Notes under the pieces: model-generated
The model's input: the letters and a program-made list of their open reading frames with translations, nothing else
Database searches by the model: none
Told to the model about the DNA's origin: nothing
DNA from: G965216255 sp965216255
GTDB taxonomy: Bacteria; Bacteroidota; Rhodothermia; Rhodothermales; Bin80
Length of the DNA stretch: 64,000 bases
Assembly (NCBI GenBank): GCA_965216255.1
Contig: OZ244148.1
Coordinates: 1,674,001 to 1,738,000 of the forward strand
Reading direction: 5' to 3'
Position numbers and translations under genes: made by a program
Part shown: positions 38,535 to 48,600 of the stretch, piece by piece
Numbering within the stretch: position 1 is the stretch's first letter
How the letters are laid out: each line of letters opens with the position of its first letter

Positions 38535-38894
38535 CTAGTGCACGTAGCTGCCGGCATTCACGTCAACGGTGGCACCCGTGGCATGATCTGCCAAGCCACT
38601 GGCCAGTAAACATTCAAGGGGCGCAAGGTCGGTCAGCTCCATAAGCGTGTTCAGGGCTATATCGCCCAATACGTGCTCCTCGCCGTACTTGTCGATCGAT
38701 TCCTGGGCCATGTCCGTGCGCACGAAGCCCGGCGCCAGGATGAAAGCGCAGATCCCATCCTTGCCGTAGGCCCGGGCATTACTCCTGGTTAGGGCGACTA
38801 CCCCGCCCTTGGATGCGGCGTACGCAATGTATTCGGGCGTATCGCCGCGGAACGCCGCCCGCGAGGCAACATCGGCCGCAGCCAGTCCGCACAT
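38535..38894 (-). pseudogene. SDR-family dehydrogenase, N-terminally truncated
   Basis: The frame contains the catalytic YAASKGG (equivalent to YxxxK), VALTRSNARAYG, LAPGFVRTDM and a C-terminal GATVDVNAGSYVH. These form the last 115 or so residues of a classical short-chain dehydrogenase. The Rossmann start (TGxxxGIG) and the first half are missing: upstream sequence up to the helicase start at 39023 has no match. It was probably cut when the helicase-DprA pair was inserted. Confidence 0.82.
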
Positions 38895-39022
38895 ACATTC
38901 ATTGCCGCGTAAGCAGTGCGGATATTTCGAGGCGGTCCTGTCCAGAGCTCCACCCTATATTGAGGATCCGCGTTGCCTCCCGAGGTTACTGCCGGTCTAG
39001 CTCGTTATACGTGTCACACACA

Positions 39023-41131
39023 ATGCAACAGGCCCAGACGGACAAGCAGCGCACGCGTGAACTGCTCCGGATTGCCGTTGGCAGTTCTCAAGCCAGTTTC
39101 CGTCCAGGTCAGTGGGAGGCCATAGATGCGCTGGTAAATGGGCGCAGGCAGCTCCTCGTGGTGGAGCGGACCGGCTGGGGAAAGAGCATGGTCTATTTCC
39201 TGGCCACGCACCTGCTGCGCAGACGCGGCCAGGGGCCAGCACTACTTGTCTCCCCTCTCCTGGCGCTCATGCGAAACCAGTTGCAGGCAGCCGCAAAACT
39301 GGGGATCCAGGCCCTGACCATCAATTCTACCAATCAAAAGGAATGGCCCTCGCTGGAAGCAAAGGTACGTGCTGACAAGGCTGACATACTTCTCGTGTCG
39401 CCAGAGCGGCTGTCCAACGAGCGGTTCGTAGAAGAGGTGCTGAGACCCGTCGCCGACCGGATATCGATGCTGATCGTGGATGAAGCCCATTGCATCTCTG
39501 ACTGGGGGCATGATTTCAGGCCGGATTACCGGCGTATCGTGAACATGCTGCAGATGATGCCTCCAAACTTGCCGGTACTCGGAACAACCGCGACGGCCAA
39601 CAACCGGGTAGTTACAGACATTCGGTCCCAGATCAGCAGCATGGACATCCAACGCGGGCCGCTGATGCGGGAGTCCCTTGTGCTTCAAACCATGCAGCTT
39701 CCATCGGAAGCCGAGCGCCTGGCATGGCTGGCCGAGCACGTTCCCGCGCTTCCGGGAACGGGAATCGTCTATGTTTTGACGAAGCGCCACGCCAGGCGTG
39801 TGGCCGAGTGGCTGAGTATGCAGGGAATCCGCGCAAAGCCCTACTACAGTAATGTCAAAAGCAACGACTTCCCGAATTCCGGTGCATACCGCGAATACCT
39901 TGAGGACCTGCTGCTCCGCAATAAGCTGAAGGTCCTGGTTGCAACCGTAGCACTCGGCATGGGATACGACAAGCCGGACCTCGGATTCGTGATACATTTC
40001 CAGGCGCCGGGCTCCATTGTTGCGTACTATCAGCAGGTTGGTCGCGCAGGACGGGCCATCGACAAGGCCTATGGGATCCTCATTTCCGGCACCGAGGATG
40101 AGCGCATTCACGAATATTTTCGAAGGAGTGCGTTTCCGAAAGCAGAGTGGGTGGCACAAATTCTCGACGCGCTGGGAAAAAATGACGGATTGACCGCACG
40201 CCAGTTGGAGAAACTGGTCAATCTCCGCAGTCCCCAGCTGGCTCAGGTACTGAAGTATCTGTCTGTCGAACGGCCTACCCCCGTGATCAAGCAGAAATCG
40301 AAATGGTACCGCACTCCGGTTCCGTACCAGTTGGACCTTCAGAACATCGCCCGCCTTACGAGGCAGAGAGAAGAGGAATGGAAGGAAACGCAGCAGTACA
40401 TCCGCACTGACAAGTGCCTGATGCAGTTTCTCGCCGAGGCGCTGGATGACCCGGAACCTGACCGTTGCGGCAAATGCGCTTCGTGCGCAGGCAGGCCCGC
40501 AATTGCCCCAACCTGCGACCCCGCACGGGCAGCAGCGGCGGAACAGTTCCTTCGGAGAGCGCGCATCGCACTGATCTGCAGGAAACAGGCGGCTGCCGGC
40601 GCCTTCCAGGAGTATGGCTTTGGCGGCTATCTGCCAGGGGAGCTCCGTGCCCAGACGGGACGCGTGCTTTGCCAGTGGGGAGACACGGGATGGGGGAACA
40701 TCGTGGCCGCCGACAAGCACGATGACCATTTCCGCGACGAACTTGTTGACGCCGCGGCCCGGCTGATAAAGTGGCGCTGGAAATCCTTGCCACCGCCTGC
40801 ATGGGTAACATGCGTGCCGTCGAATAACCACCCGACGCTGGTTCCGGATTTGGCGCGTCGCCTCGCGCAGGCGCTCAAGCTCCCGTTTCGACCTGTGGTG
40901 CGCAAGGTTCGGAACAACGAACCCCAGAAACTTCAGCAGAACACGTTCCACCAATGCCGCAACCTGGATGGTGTTTTTAGCATCCACGGGCCCGTGGATC
41001 CGCGCCCTGCCCTGCTGGTAGACGACATCGTTGATTCCTCGTGGACCATGACGGTCGTGGCGGCATTGCTTCTTAAGAACGGCAGCGGCCCTGTACTCCC
41101 TTTTGCCCTTGCCACAACTTCCCCCGGCTAA
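39023..41131 (+). CDS. RecQ-family helicase fused to a phosphoribosyltransferase-like domain
   Basis: 702 residues from the ATG at 39023; an open extension to 38813 runs through the SDR remnant and was rejected. Helicase motifs: FRPGQWEAI (Q-like, 26-34), GWGKS (51-55, where most RecQ have GxGKS), DEAH (153-156), TTATA (188-192) and motif VI QQVGRAGRA. A RecQ zinc-binding knuckle follows (CGKCASCAG). The last 110 or so residues form a PRTase-like domain with a PRPP-loop signature, LLVDDIVDSSWT (about 664-675). The dprA-like gene begins 2 bp after its stop, so both are made together. PRTase plus DprA is the composition of ShosTA; the added helicase is notable. Confidence 0.87.
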   Translation: MQQAQTDKQRTRELLRIAVGSSQASFRPGQWEAIDALVNGRRQLLVVERTGWGKSMVYFLATHLLRRRGQGPALLVSPLLALMRNQLQAAAKLGIQALTINSTNQKEWPSLEAKVRADKADILLVSPERLSNERFVEEVLRPVADRISMLIVDEAHCISDWGHDFRPDYRRIVNMLQMMPPNLPVLGTTATANNRVVTDIRSQISSMDIQRGPLMRESLVLQTMQLPSEAERLAWLAEHVPALPGTGIVYVLTKRHARRVAEWLSMQGIRAKPYYSNVKSNDFPNSGAYREYLEDLLLRNKLKVLVATVALGMGYDKPDLGFVIHFQAPGSIVAYYQQVGRAGRAIDKAYGILISGTEDERIHEYFRRSAFPKAEWVAQILDALGKNDGLTARQLEKLVNLRSPQLAQVLKYLSVERPTPVIKQKSKWYRTPVPYQLDLQNIARLTRQREEEWKETQQYIRTDKCLMQFLAEALDDPEPDRCGKCASCAGRPAIAPTCDPARAAAAEQFLRRARIALICRKQAAAGAFQEYGFGGYLPGELRAQTGRVLCQWGDTGWGNIVAADKHDDHFRDELVDAAARLIKWRWKSLPPPAWVTCVPSNNHPTLVPDLARRLAQALKLPFRPVVRKVRNNEPQKLQQNTFHQCRNLDGVFSIHGPVDPRPALLVDDIVDSSWTMTVVAALLLKNGSGPVLPFALATTSPG

Positions 41132-41133
41132 GC

Positions 41134-43521
41134 ATGCAAATGAATACGGATGCATGGGCTACGGCACTCCTTACCGTGCCTCTGAAATCTCCCGATGGCG
41201 TGAGGGTCCTCACAACAGCGGAATGGGCCAGGCTGTCGGCATGGCTGGATGACCGGCACCTGGGACCCGGCCAGTTGGTGAAGGATTGTCCGATTCAGGT
41301 TCTTGCGGACTGGGCAGACCATAGAATCACGGCCGATCGCGTACAGCGACTCCTCGGGCGAGGACACGCCATGGAGGCAAGTATAGAACGGTGGCAGGGT
41401 GCCCGACTGACTCTGTTGACTCCGAGCGACGAAACTTACCCGAAGCGCCTTCGGCGACGACTTGCCAGGAAAGCACCGCCCGTCCTGTTCACCACGGAAA
41501 ACACTACCCTCCTGGATCGGGGAGGTCTCGCCGTAGTGGGATCCCGCAATGCAAGCGAGGAGGAATGTGCATATGCCGTCGAACTCGGAGAGCGAGCCTC
41601 CAGCGAAGATGTTTGCATCGTCTCTGGAGGAGCCCGAGGAATTGATCAGCAGGCGATGCTGGGCGCCCTGGAATCCGGGGGGCAGGCGATTGCCGTACTG
41701 CCCAATAACATCGTACGGACCATGGACTCCGCTGGCTTCCGCGACTATATTGACGGTGATCGCTTGGCCCTGGTTACTCCATACAGCCCGGATGCCAGAT
41801 GGAACGCCGGACTCGCTATGGGGCGTAACAAGCATATTTACTGCCTAGCCGATGCCGCCGTAGCTGTTGCCAGCGTGGAGGGACGCGGCGGCACGTGGGC
41901 CGGCGCAGCGGAGAATCTGCGGCGGGGATGGGTGCCCTTATGGGTGAAGGATTCTCATGATGCCCGCTCGGGTAGTCCTGGCCTGGTAGCGCGCGGTGCA
42001 CGGTGGCTGCCTAGCGATCTCTCGGCCGTTGCCACACTCATGACTCAAACCTCGAACGCCGAAAACCGTGACGGCCACCAGAATACACTTCAGTTTTTAG
42101 CTACAGCCCATCCATGCACCCAGACTATTGCAGACCGATCGAAGGCTGTCGGCCGCACGTCACGCAAAAACGTTGCCCAACGAGCGCGGAGTGCCATCGG
42201 CATAACGAAATGCGCTAGATCGGGCGCCCCTCGGTCCGAGTGGCCGTCGCCCCAGAAAACAGATTCGCGGTCAGTGGAGCATGGTGCCAGATCGAAGCAG
42301 TCCCCTCGCCAGATGAGTCCAGATGCACAGGCCATACTCTTATGCGCGGCCGACTTCGGCAAGTTCGGCGGCCGGCACCATGCGCTCTCCGTAGAAGAAT
42401 GGGCAAACCTGGCCGAGTGGCTACGGTCGCACGCACAGAGCCCGGCGGCTCTCCTGGAGCCCGGGCGACTGGACCAACTAGAGGAACTCGGCCTAGATAG
42501 CATCATGGACATGCTTCGGCTCAGGCACCTTTTGGGCAGGGGAGTCGAAATGGGTTTGGCAAGGAACAAGTGGGAGCAAGCCGGGCTTTGGATGCTGACG
42601 CGGGCTGACGCAGACTACCCCGCCACCGTCACGAGCGGCCTTGGACGGTGGAGACCTCCAGTATTGTACGGCTGCGGCAACAGGGAATTGCTCCAAAGGC
42701 CCGGGCTTGCTCTGATTGAGCCCAGGACTGGTCCCGCCGCGCCTCAGCCCCTGACCACGACGCTGGTTGCGCGCGCGTTGCAACACGGACTTCCCCTTGT
42801 GGCCGACGGTAATGCCAAGCCGTCACAGATTCTGCTAGGCGCTGCGACAGACTACGGCATCCCAGGCACCCTCGTTTTTCAGCACGGCATTCTGGAGCTT
42901 GCGATTTCGTCCAGATTCCGAAACCCCATCATGGCAGGCAATCTGCTGCTCCTGTCAACGACAGATCCTGAGGCCCCGCACCGTGGACGACGCCAGCCTC
43001 CTGCCGTGCTCCATGCTGGGAGCCTTGCTATCGCATCCATTGCAGTAGAATTTAAAACGTTCGATTTGGCAGCGGCACTGCTCCGGGAAGAAGGTCGGCC
43101 TGTGCCATCGACTCCAGTCCAGGGCCATCAGGCGGATCAAGCGGAGCTTGGCCAGGAGACTGTCGTGCCTTCTATGCCTGCGGACTCCGGCCGCGCTGCG
43201 GCACAGGATTTGGAGGTACGCGGAGCACACCCTCTGCAGGCCGGTGCCGATCAGCCAGCGAGCCCGGTCAGCGTACCCGAAAGATTCTACGCGCTATTCC
43301 TTGAAGCGCTGGCGGTAATTACAGCCAGCGAGCCGCTCCCCTCCGCTGAAATCAGCAAGCGTACCGGCATTGGCAAGAGGCAGGTTGACGCATGGCTCAA
43401 GCGCGCAAGAAGCGAAGGAACAATCGCAAGAGAGAGCAATCCCGTGCGTTATCGATGGAGCGATACAGGTGGGTCACAGTCAGCTCTCCCCTTTTCCGAT
43501 GCCAACGTCGATGGACTCTAG
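41134..43521 (+). CDS. Double DprA/Smf-like protein with C-terminal winged helix
   Basis: 795 residues. The first half is DprA-like: an N-terminal helical part, then the Rossmann fold with VVGSRNA (135-140) and SGGARGID (164-171). After a low-complexity linker (about 320-385) a second, degenerate DprA-like half repeats the plan: LRLRHLLGRGVEMGLARNKW parallels VQRLLGRGHAMEASIERW. It lacks the GSR and SGGA motifs. The last 80 residues resemble a winged helix (EISKRTGIGKRQVDAWLKRAR). DprA proteins bind single-stranded DNA; in two-gene defence loci DprA-like proteins act as partner or antitoxin. Coupled to the RecQ-PRTase gene. Confidence 0.83.
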   Translation: MQMNTDAWATALLTVPLKSPDGVRVLTTAEWARLSAWLDDRHLGPGQLVKDCPIQVLADWADHRITADRVQRLLGRGHAMEASIERWQGARLTLLTPSDETYPKRLRRRLARKAPPVLFTTENTTLLDRGGLAVVGSRNASEEECAYAVELGERASSEDVCIVSGGARGIDQQAMLGALESGGQAIAVLPNNIVRTMDSAGFRDYIDGDRLALVTPYSPDARWNAGLAMGRNKHIYCLADAAVAVASVEGRGGTWAGAAENLRRGWVPLWVKDSHDARSGSPGLVARGARWLPSDLSAVATLMTQTSNAENRDGHQNTLQFLATAHPCTQTIADRSKAVGRTSRKNVAQRARSAIGITKCARSGAPRSEWPSPQKTDSRSVEHGARSKQSPRQMSPDAQAILLCAADFGKFGGRHHALSVEEWANLAEWLRSHAQSPAALLEPGRLDQLEELGLDSIMDMLRLRHLLGRGVEMGLARNKWEQAGLWMLTRADADYPATVTSGLGRWRPPVLYGCGNRELLQRPGLALIEPRTGPAAPQPLTTTLVARALQHGLPLVADGNAKPSQILLGAATDYGIPGTLVFQHGILELAISSRFRNPIMAGNLLLLSTTDPEAPHRGRRQPPAVLHAGSLAIASIAVEFKTFDLAAALLREEGRPVPSTPVQGHQADQAELGQETVVPSMPADSGRAAAQDLEVRGAHPLQAGADQPASPVSVPERFYALFLEALAVITASEPLPSAEISKRTGIGKRQVDAWLKRARSEGTIARESNPVRYRWSDTGGSQSALPFSDANVDGL

Positions 43522-43948
43522 GCTGGCTACATCATCAAAATTAGTTTCGCCTTAGACGAGGCCTTACCTGTCCGTGTAAGTCAGATGCGAGTCCAGGTGC
43601 GGACCGTGACTACGGCCTCCGTTTACGGTCCCAGATCATCCGGCCGGCTCCGGCAGGGCTCGTCGGCGACAGCAGCGCCCGGTTCATGTTTTCCTGCGCC
43701 CTGCCCACGTAGAGCAGATTCAAATCCGGCCGCTCCGTCCAGTCCAGCAGGTAATGCCGCGCCGTCTTTTGGTCGGTTCTATCACCGCATCAATCCACTG
43801 CCAGGGCAGCCTGTTTTCAATACTTGGGATATATGTACCCATCCGGTGAAGTACAGGGTTGAGGAAGCCTCAGCTTGATCGGAGGGAGCCTGACACGCGG
43901 CTTGTCGGGGGCGGTAGGCCTTGGCGAGTCAGTCCAGCCTGTCACCTT
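43522..43948. other. 427-bp region without a recognisable gene
   Basis: No reading frame here carries a recognisable domain. It separates the helicase-DprA operon from IS66 debris and should include the operon's end; no clear terminator hairpin was found. Confidence 0.4.
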
Positions 43949-44260
43949 CTAAGCAACCCGTCGTTTGTCAGCTTGCCGTGTCTCGTGCCAGCGATGCGGC
44001 AAGAAATCTGTGACCCGCCTTGCAGGATGCGTCGGTATGCCCCGAAATACATCCGTAAGCCACTCCCATATCACCTTGATCTGCCCCAACACGTAGCCGG
44101 CCTCCTCCGGCTCAATGACGCGGCAATCGTAGAAGTTCCGGCACGCATGGGCCATGCATCCGTACGTCGTACTCGATGGGTGCAAGTCTAACGCCCCGTA
44201 AGCCGCATCCCCGCAGCGCCCCCATGTAGCGGCATCTGGAACCTTCGGATCAGCGCAGCA
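43949..44260 (-). pseudogene. IS66-family transposase remnant with internal deletion
   Basis: The frame reads YGCMAHACRNFYDCRVIEP, the Cys-His block of IS66 transposases. It then passes directly to WLTDVFRGIPTHPARRVTDF and LPHRW, the family C-terminus. Between these blocks IS66 proteins normally have about 150 residues, so an internal deletion has occurred. The same frame stays open to 45277, but that part is antisense to the chimera at 44402-45343. Confidence 0.7.
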
Positions 44261-44401
44261 GGTTGCCCCGATCAAGCCGCGGAAATCCCCCGAACGGGTA
44301 CCTCGAATGCGCTTTCCTAAACTTCCGTTCATTGCCGTTAATGCATCATTACACTGCCACGTACGTACCCGAAAAACCCGCCCCCGCAGACGGGTTACGC
44401 C

Positions 44402-45343
44402 ATGAATACGGATGCTGAATCGGCCCTCCCGCCGGCTTCCCCGCCGGAACTGGCGCGATCCCTCGTACAGCAGGGAGTCTCCGAGGCCGCACGCGAGGCT
44501 TTGCTTTCTGCCCGTGCCGCGGAAACGTGCAGGATCTATGCCATGCACGCCCGCGCCTTCGGAAAGCGGCAACAGGAGGACGCGCTCTTTGCCTCGCCGA
44601 TTGGCGTGGCCAACTATACGGCGGGCCCGGAAGCCAAGAGAAGCCACAACTCGCGCCTGCAGGCAGCGGCCGCCATAACGGGCACCTTCGAGGAGGCAGG
44701 CCTTGCCTCGCCGCCCGCCCCGGCCGGCGCGCGCCGCACCCTGGAAGGTCTCTGGAGGCAGAAGCCGCGCGCACCGCGCCAGGTCGCTCGGCTGACGGAA
44801 GCGGTCATTGCCGCCATCGAGGCCACGGCCACCAAGCCCAGGATCGGCCACGACAACCGCCTGATTGCGATTCAACACGTGAGTCAAAAGCCCAATGATG
44901 TACAGGAAGTGGAAGTGATGCTCCAAGGGTGGAAGGCCAATACGACGGCTTCGGATCAGACGCTGGTGGCAGACTCCGGCTACTTCAGCCGCGGCAATGT
45001 GGTAGCATGTGAAGCAGAGGGAGTTAGCCCTCTGATCAGTCCAAGCAGCAAGAAACACAACGCTCCCTTTTGGGTGCGACTGGCACCCTCCACGGTGCCG
45101 GACAAAGGTGTGGACCGGCAGCAATGTCCGGTAGATCGCATGAAGACACGCTTGAAGACGGAGGACGGAATGCGGCTGTACGTGGCCCGGAAGGCTACGG
45201 CCGAACCGGTCTTCGGCATCATCAAGCAGACCATGGACTTCCGTCAATTCCTGACGCGAGGCTTGGAGGCGGTACAACCCGAGTGGGCCTTGGAATGCAC
45301 GGCCTTCAATATCAGGAGGCTATACGCACTGAATAGCGGATAA
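44402..45343 (+). CDS. Chimeric ORF: tyrosine-integrase N-terminus fused to an IS transposase C-terminus
   Basis: Residues 1 to about 150 resemble the core-binding domain of tyrosine recombinases (ARAAETCRIYAMHARAFGKR, SRLQAAAAITGTFEEAGL, LEGLWRQKPRAPRQVARLT). From about residue 158 the frame becomes an IS1182/IS5-type DDE transposase end: DNRLIAIQHVSQKPND, VADSGYFSRGN, EPVFGIIKQTMDFRQFLTRG and FNIRRLYAL. Neither enzyme is complete: the integrase lacks its catalytic domain and the transposase its first half. The in-frame join near 44850-44885 must come from an insertion plus deletion. Probably non-functional. Confidence 0.72.
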   Translation: MNTDAESALPPASPPELARSLVQQGVSEAAREALLSARAAETCRIYAMHARAFGKRQQEDALFASPIGVANYTAGPEAKRSHNSRLQAAAAITGTFEEAGLASPPAPAGARRTLEGLWRQKPRAPRQVARLTEAVIAAIEATATKPRIGHDNRLIAIQHVSQKPNDVQEVEVMLQGWKANTTASDQTLVADSGYFSRGNVVACEAEGVSPLISPSSKKHNAPFWVRLAPSTVPDKGVDRQQCPVDRMKTRLKTEDGMRLYVARKATAEPVFGIIKQTMDFRQFLTRGLEAVQPEWALECTAFNIRRLYALNSG

Positions 45344-45647
45344 ATCGGGGGGGGCAGAGATGGCCTGTTGCCACAAAATCAGGGAAAGTACGACCTCGAT
45401 AGGTCAGAAAAGCCAAGCAACCACAACCCTCGGCGTAAGCGCTGGCGCAGTCTCGCTGCTTTGCTCGAATTCCGACCCGAATTCCGATCACAAGAGCGCT
45501 AAGCTCGACAGGCTCCTAGCCCGCATTGCTCACAAGCTGTACTGCGGCGGGTACTTTATGGCTTCCTACGTGTATAATTCATAATGACTTATGTCACTAC
45601 TCGGGTCTTCCCGTCATTGCTGCACACGGGCTGATGAGCTTCTGCGA
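45344..45647. other. Intergenic region upstream of the giant surface protein
   Basis: About 300 bp, somewhat AT-richer near 45540-45590. It likely holds the promoter of the surface-protein gene. A GGGGGG run lies at its left edge. No box could be assigned with confidence. Confidence 0.35.
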
Positions 45648-48600
45648 ATGCGACCTCGATTCTTCCGACACAGGTGCTTCGGCGTATTTCTTGTCGTGCC
45701 CGTTGCCGCTGGCTTGTCCGCGCTGCCGGCAGTGTCGCAAGCGGTCACCTACGAGGTGACGTTCGAAGGCAACTGGACGACGGCGAGCACGCCCGGAGGA
45801 GTGGTGTCCGGAGCGCACTTCACGACTCTGATCGGCGGCGTGCACGGCAATGGCGTCGCCTTCTGGGAGGTTGGCGAGCAAGCCAGTCCCGGCGTTGAAT
45901 TGGTGGCGGAGTTGGGCTCCACGGGGACCTTCCGCGGCGAAGTTGCGGGCAACCCTCACATGCGGTCCGTCATTGAGCAACGCGTTTCCGGAGGCGGCAC
46001 CGGCAGTGCAACTTTCACGATCAACGTGACGAGGGCGCATCCGCTGGTCACGCTCTTGTCTATGATCGGTCCAAGTCCCGACTGGTTCGTCGGTGTGTCG
46101 GGACTGTCCCTGCTCGACGGCGCGGGTGAATGGCGGCAATCGTATGTGGTGAATCTCTTTCCGTACGATGCCGGCACCGAGGACGGGACGGAGTTCTCGC
46201 TAAACAATTCCGACACCAACCCACAGGGCGTCATTGCAGGCATTGCGGGCACGGGCAAGTTCTCCAACGTGCCCATGGCGGTGCTCACCTTCACCGGATT
46301 GACGTTGCCGCCGACGAGGCCATCCGTGAGCCTATCGGTGTCTCCGAACCCCGCGGACGAGGGGCAGTCGGTGACGGTGACGACCCGGCTGGCGGAGACG
46401 TTGTCGAATAGCATGACGATCCCGCTGGCGCTGGTGTCGGGAACCGCCGAAGCGGACGACTACGGGGCGCTGACGAGCATCACGATCAGCGGCGGACAGA
46501 TGACCGGCACAGGCACGATCTCGACGGTCAAGGACGACGACGAAGACGAGGAGACGTTTACGGTTTCGCTGGGCGCGCTGCCGCCGGAGGTGACCGCGGG
46601 CAGCCCGTCGTCGGTCGAGGTGACGATCCGCGACGAGGACGCCCCGACGCCAACGAGACCATCCGTGAGCCTATCGGTGTCTCCAAACCCCGTGGACGAG
46701 GGGCAGTCGGTGACGGTGACGACCCGGCTGGCGGAGACGTTGTCGAATAGCGTAACGATCCCGCTGGCACTGGTGCCGGGAACCGCCGAATCGGACGACT
46801 ACGGGGCGCTGACGAGCATCACGATCAGCGGCGGACAGATGACCGGCACAGGCACGATCTCGACGGTCAAGGACGACGACGAAGACGAGGAGACGTTTAC
46901 GGTTTCGCTGGGCGCGCTGCCGCCGGAGGTGACCGCGGGCAGCCCGTCGTCGGTCGAGGTGACAATCCGCGACGAGGACGCCCCGACGCCAACGAGACCA
47001 TCCGTGAGCCTATCGGTGTCTCCAAACCCCGTGGACGAGGGGCAGTCGGTGACGGTGACGACCCGGCTGGCGGAGACGTTGTCGAATAGCGTGACGATCC
47101 CGCTGGCGCTGGTGCCGGGAACCGCCGAATCGGACGACTACGGGGCGCTGACGAGCATTACGATCAGCGGCGGACAGATGACCGGCACAGGCACGATCTC
47201 GACGGTCGAGGACGACGACGAGGACGAGGAGACGTTTACGGTTTCGCTGGGCACGCTGCCGCCGGAGGTGACCGCGGGCAGCCCGTCGTCAGTCGATGTG
47301 ACGATCCGCGACGAGGACGCCCCGCCTCCGCCTGCGTCGAACAATCCGCCTGCTGTGCGGGCGACCTGCGAGCCCTGCACGGTTCCGCGCGGTGGCGAGG
47401 TGCGGCTGACGGCAGATGCCTCGGATCCGGACGGCGACTCGATTTCCTACGACTGGGACGCCGCGCAGGGGACGTTCACGGGAGCGACCGACGGGCCGGA
47501 TACGCAGTGGACGGCACCGGGCCTCATCGGCACCGTTGTCATCCGGGTTGAAGTCGCAGACAACCGGGGCGGGATGGCGGCTGCAGAAGTGGTGGTCGAA
47601 GTCGTGAACCGCCCTCCGGTGTTCGAATTGTCGCTTCGTTTCGAGATCGCCGAGAACCGCGACGGCCGCGGGACACCACTAACGCTTGGCCGCGTTGGCG
47701 TGACTGATCCCGATGGAGACGATTTCGAGCTTGGGCTGGCGTCGAGCAACGACCGTTTCGTCATGGATGCGGAGTCAGGGGCACTGAGTTACATCGGTCC
47801 CGGGGAGGACTTCGAAGCCGATCCGAACCGCTACGCTTTGACCGTGATGGCGACTGACGCGCTGGGCGGTGTAGCGCAGGCAGAGGTCACGGTGCACGTG
47901 GTCAATGTGAACGAACACCCTGCGGCCACAGACGACACGCTGAGCGTGGTCGAGGACCGGAAGACAAGGGTCGAGGTTTTGGTTAACGATGACGATCCGG
48001 ATCGCGGAGACCAGATTAGCGTGGTTTCGGTCGGCGCGCCCGGACACGGGCAGGCGCAAGTTGTCGACGCCGGGGCGGCCGTGCAGTATGCGCCGGTCCC
48101 GAACTACCACGGGCCCGACCGCTTCACCTACGTCGTAGCCGACGCGGGCGGCCTCGCCGACACAGCGACGGTCCAGGTCGCTGTCACTCCGGTCAACGAC
48201 GGGCCCGAAGCCAATGACGACCAGGCCACCACCCCGGAGGACGAAGCGATCGAGATCCTCGTGCTCGATAACGACATGGATCTCGATGGCGACCGGTTGC
48301 GCGTCCAGAGCGCTTCGCCCGCCGAGCATGGCACGACCAAGGTCGCGGCGGACGCAACGAGCGTCTCCTACGTCCCGGCCCCAAACTACCACGGCCCCGA
48401 CCGCTTTACCTACGTCGTAGCCGACGCGGGCGGCCTCGCCGACACAGCGACGGTCCAGGTCACTGTCACTCCGGTCAACGACGGGCCCGAAGCCAATGAC
48501 GACCAGGCCACCACCCCGGAGGATGAGGCGATCGAGATCCTCGTGCTCGATAACGACGTGGATCTCGACGGCGACCGGTTGCGCGTCCAGAGCGCTTCGC

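Noticed and set aside
38813..39022. 70-codon extension upstream of the RecQ-like gene
   Set aside because: It overlaps the SDR remnant and carries no helicase residues; the ATG at 39023 fits the start of the conserved domain.
39242..41155. 637-residue ORF on the minus strand
   Set aside because: Antisense to the RecQ-PRTase gene, which has complete helicase motifs; the antisense frame has none.
44261..45277. N-terminal part of a 442-residue minus-strand ORF
   Set aside because: Antisense to the integrase-transposase chimera; only its last 100 residues (IS66 remnant) are meaningful.
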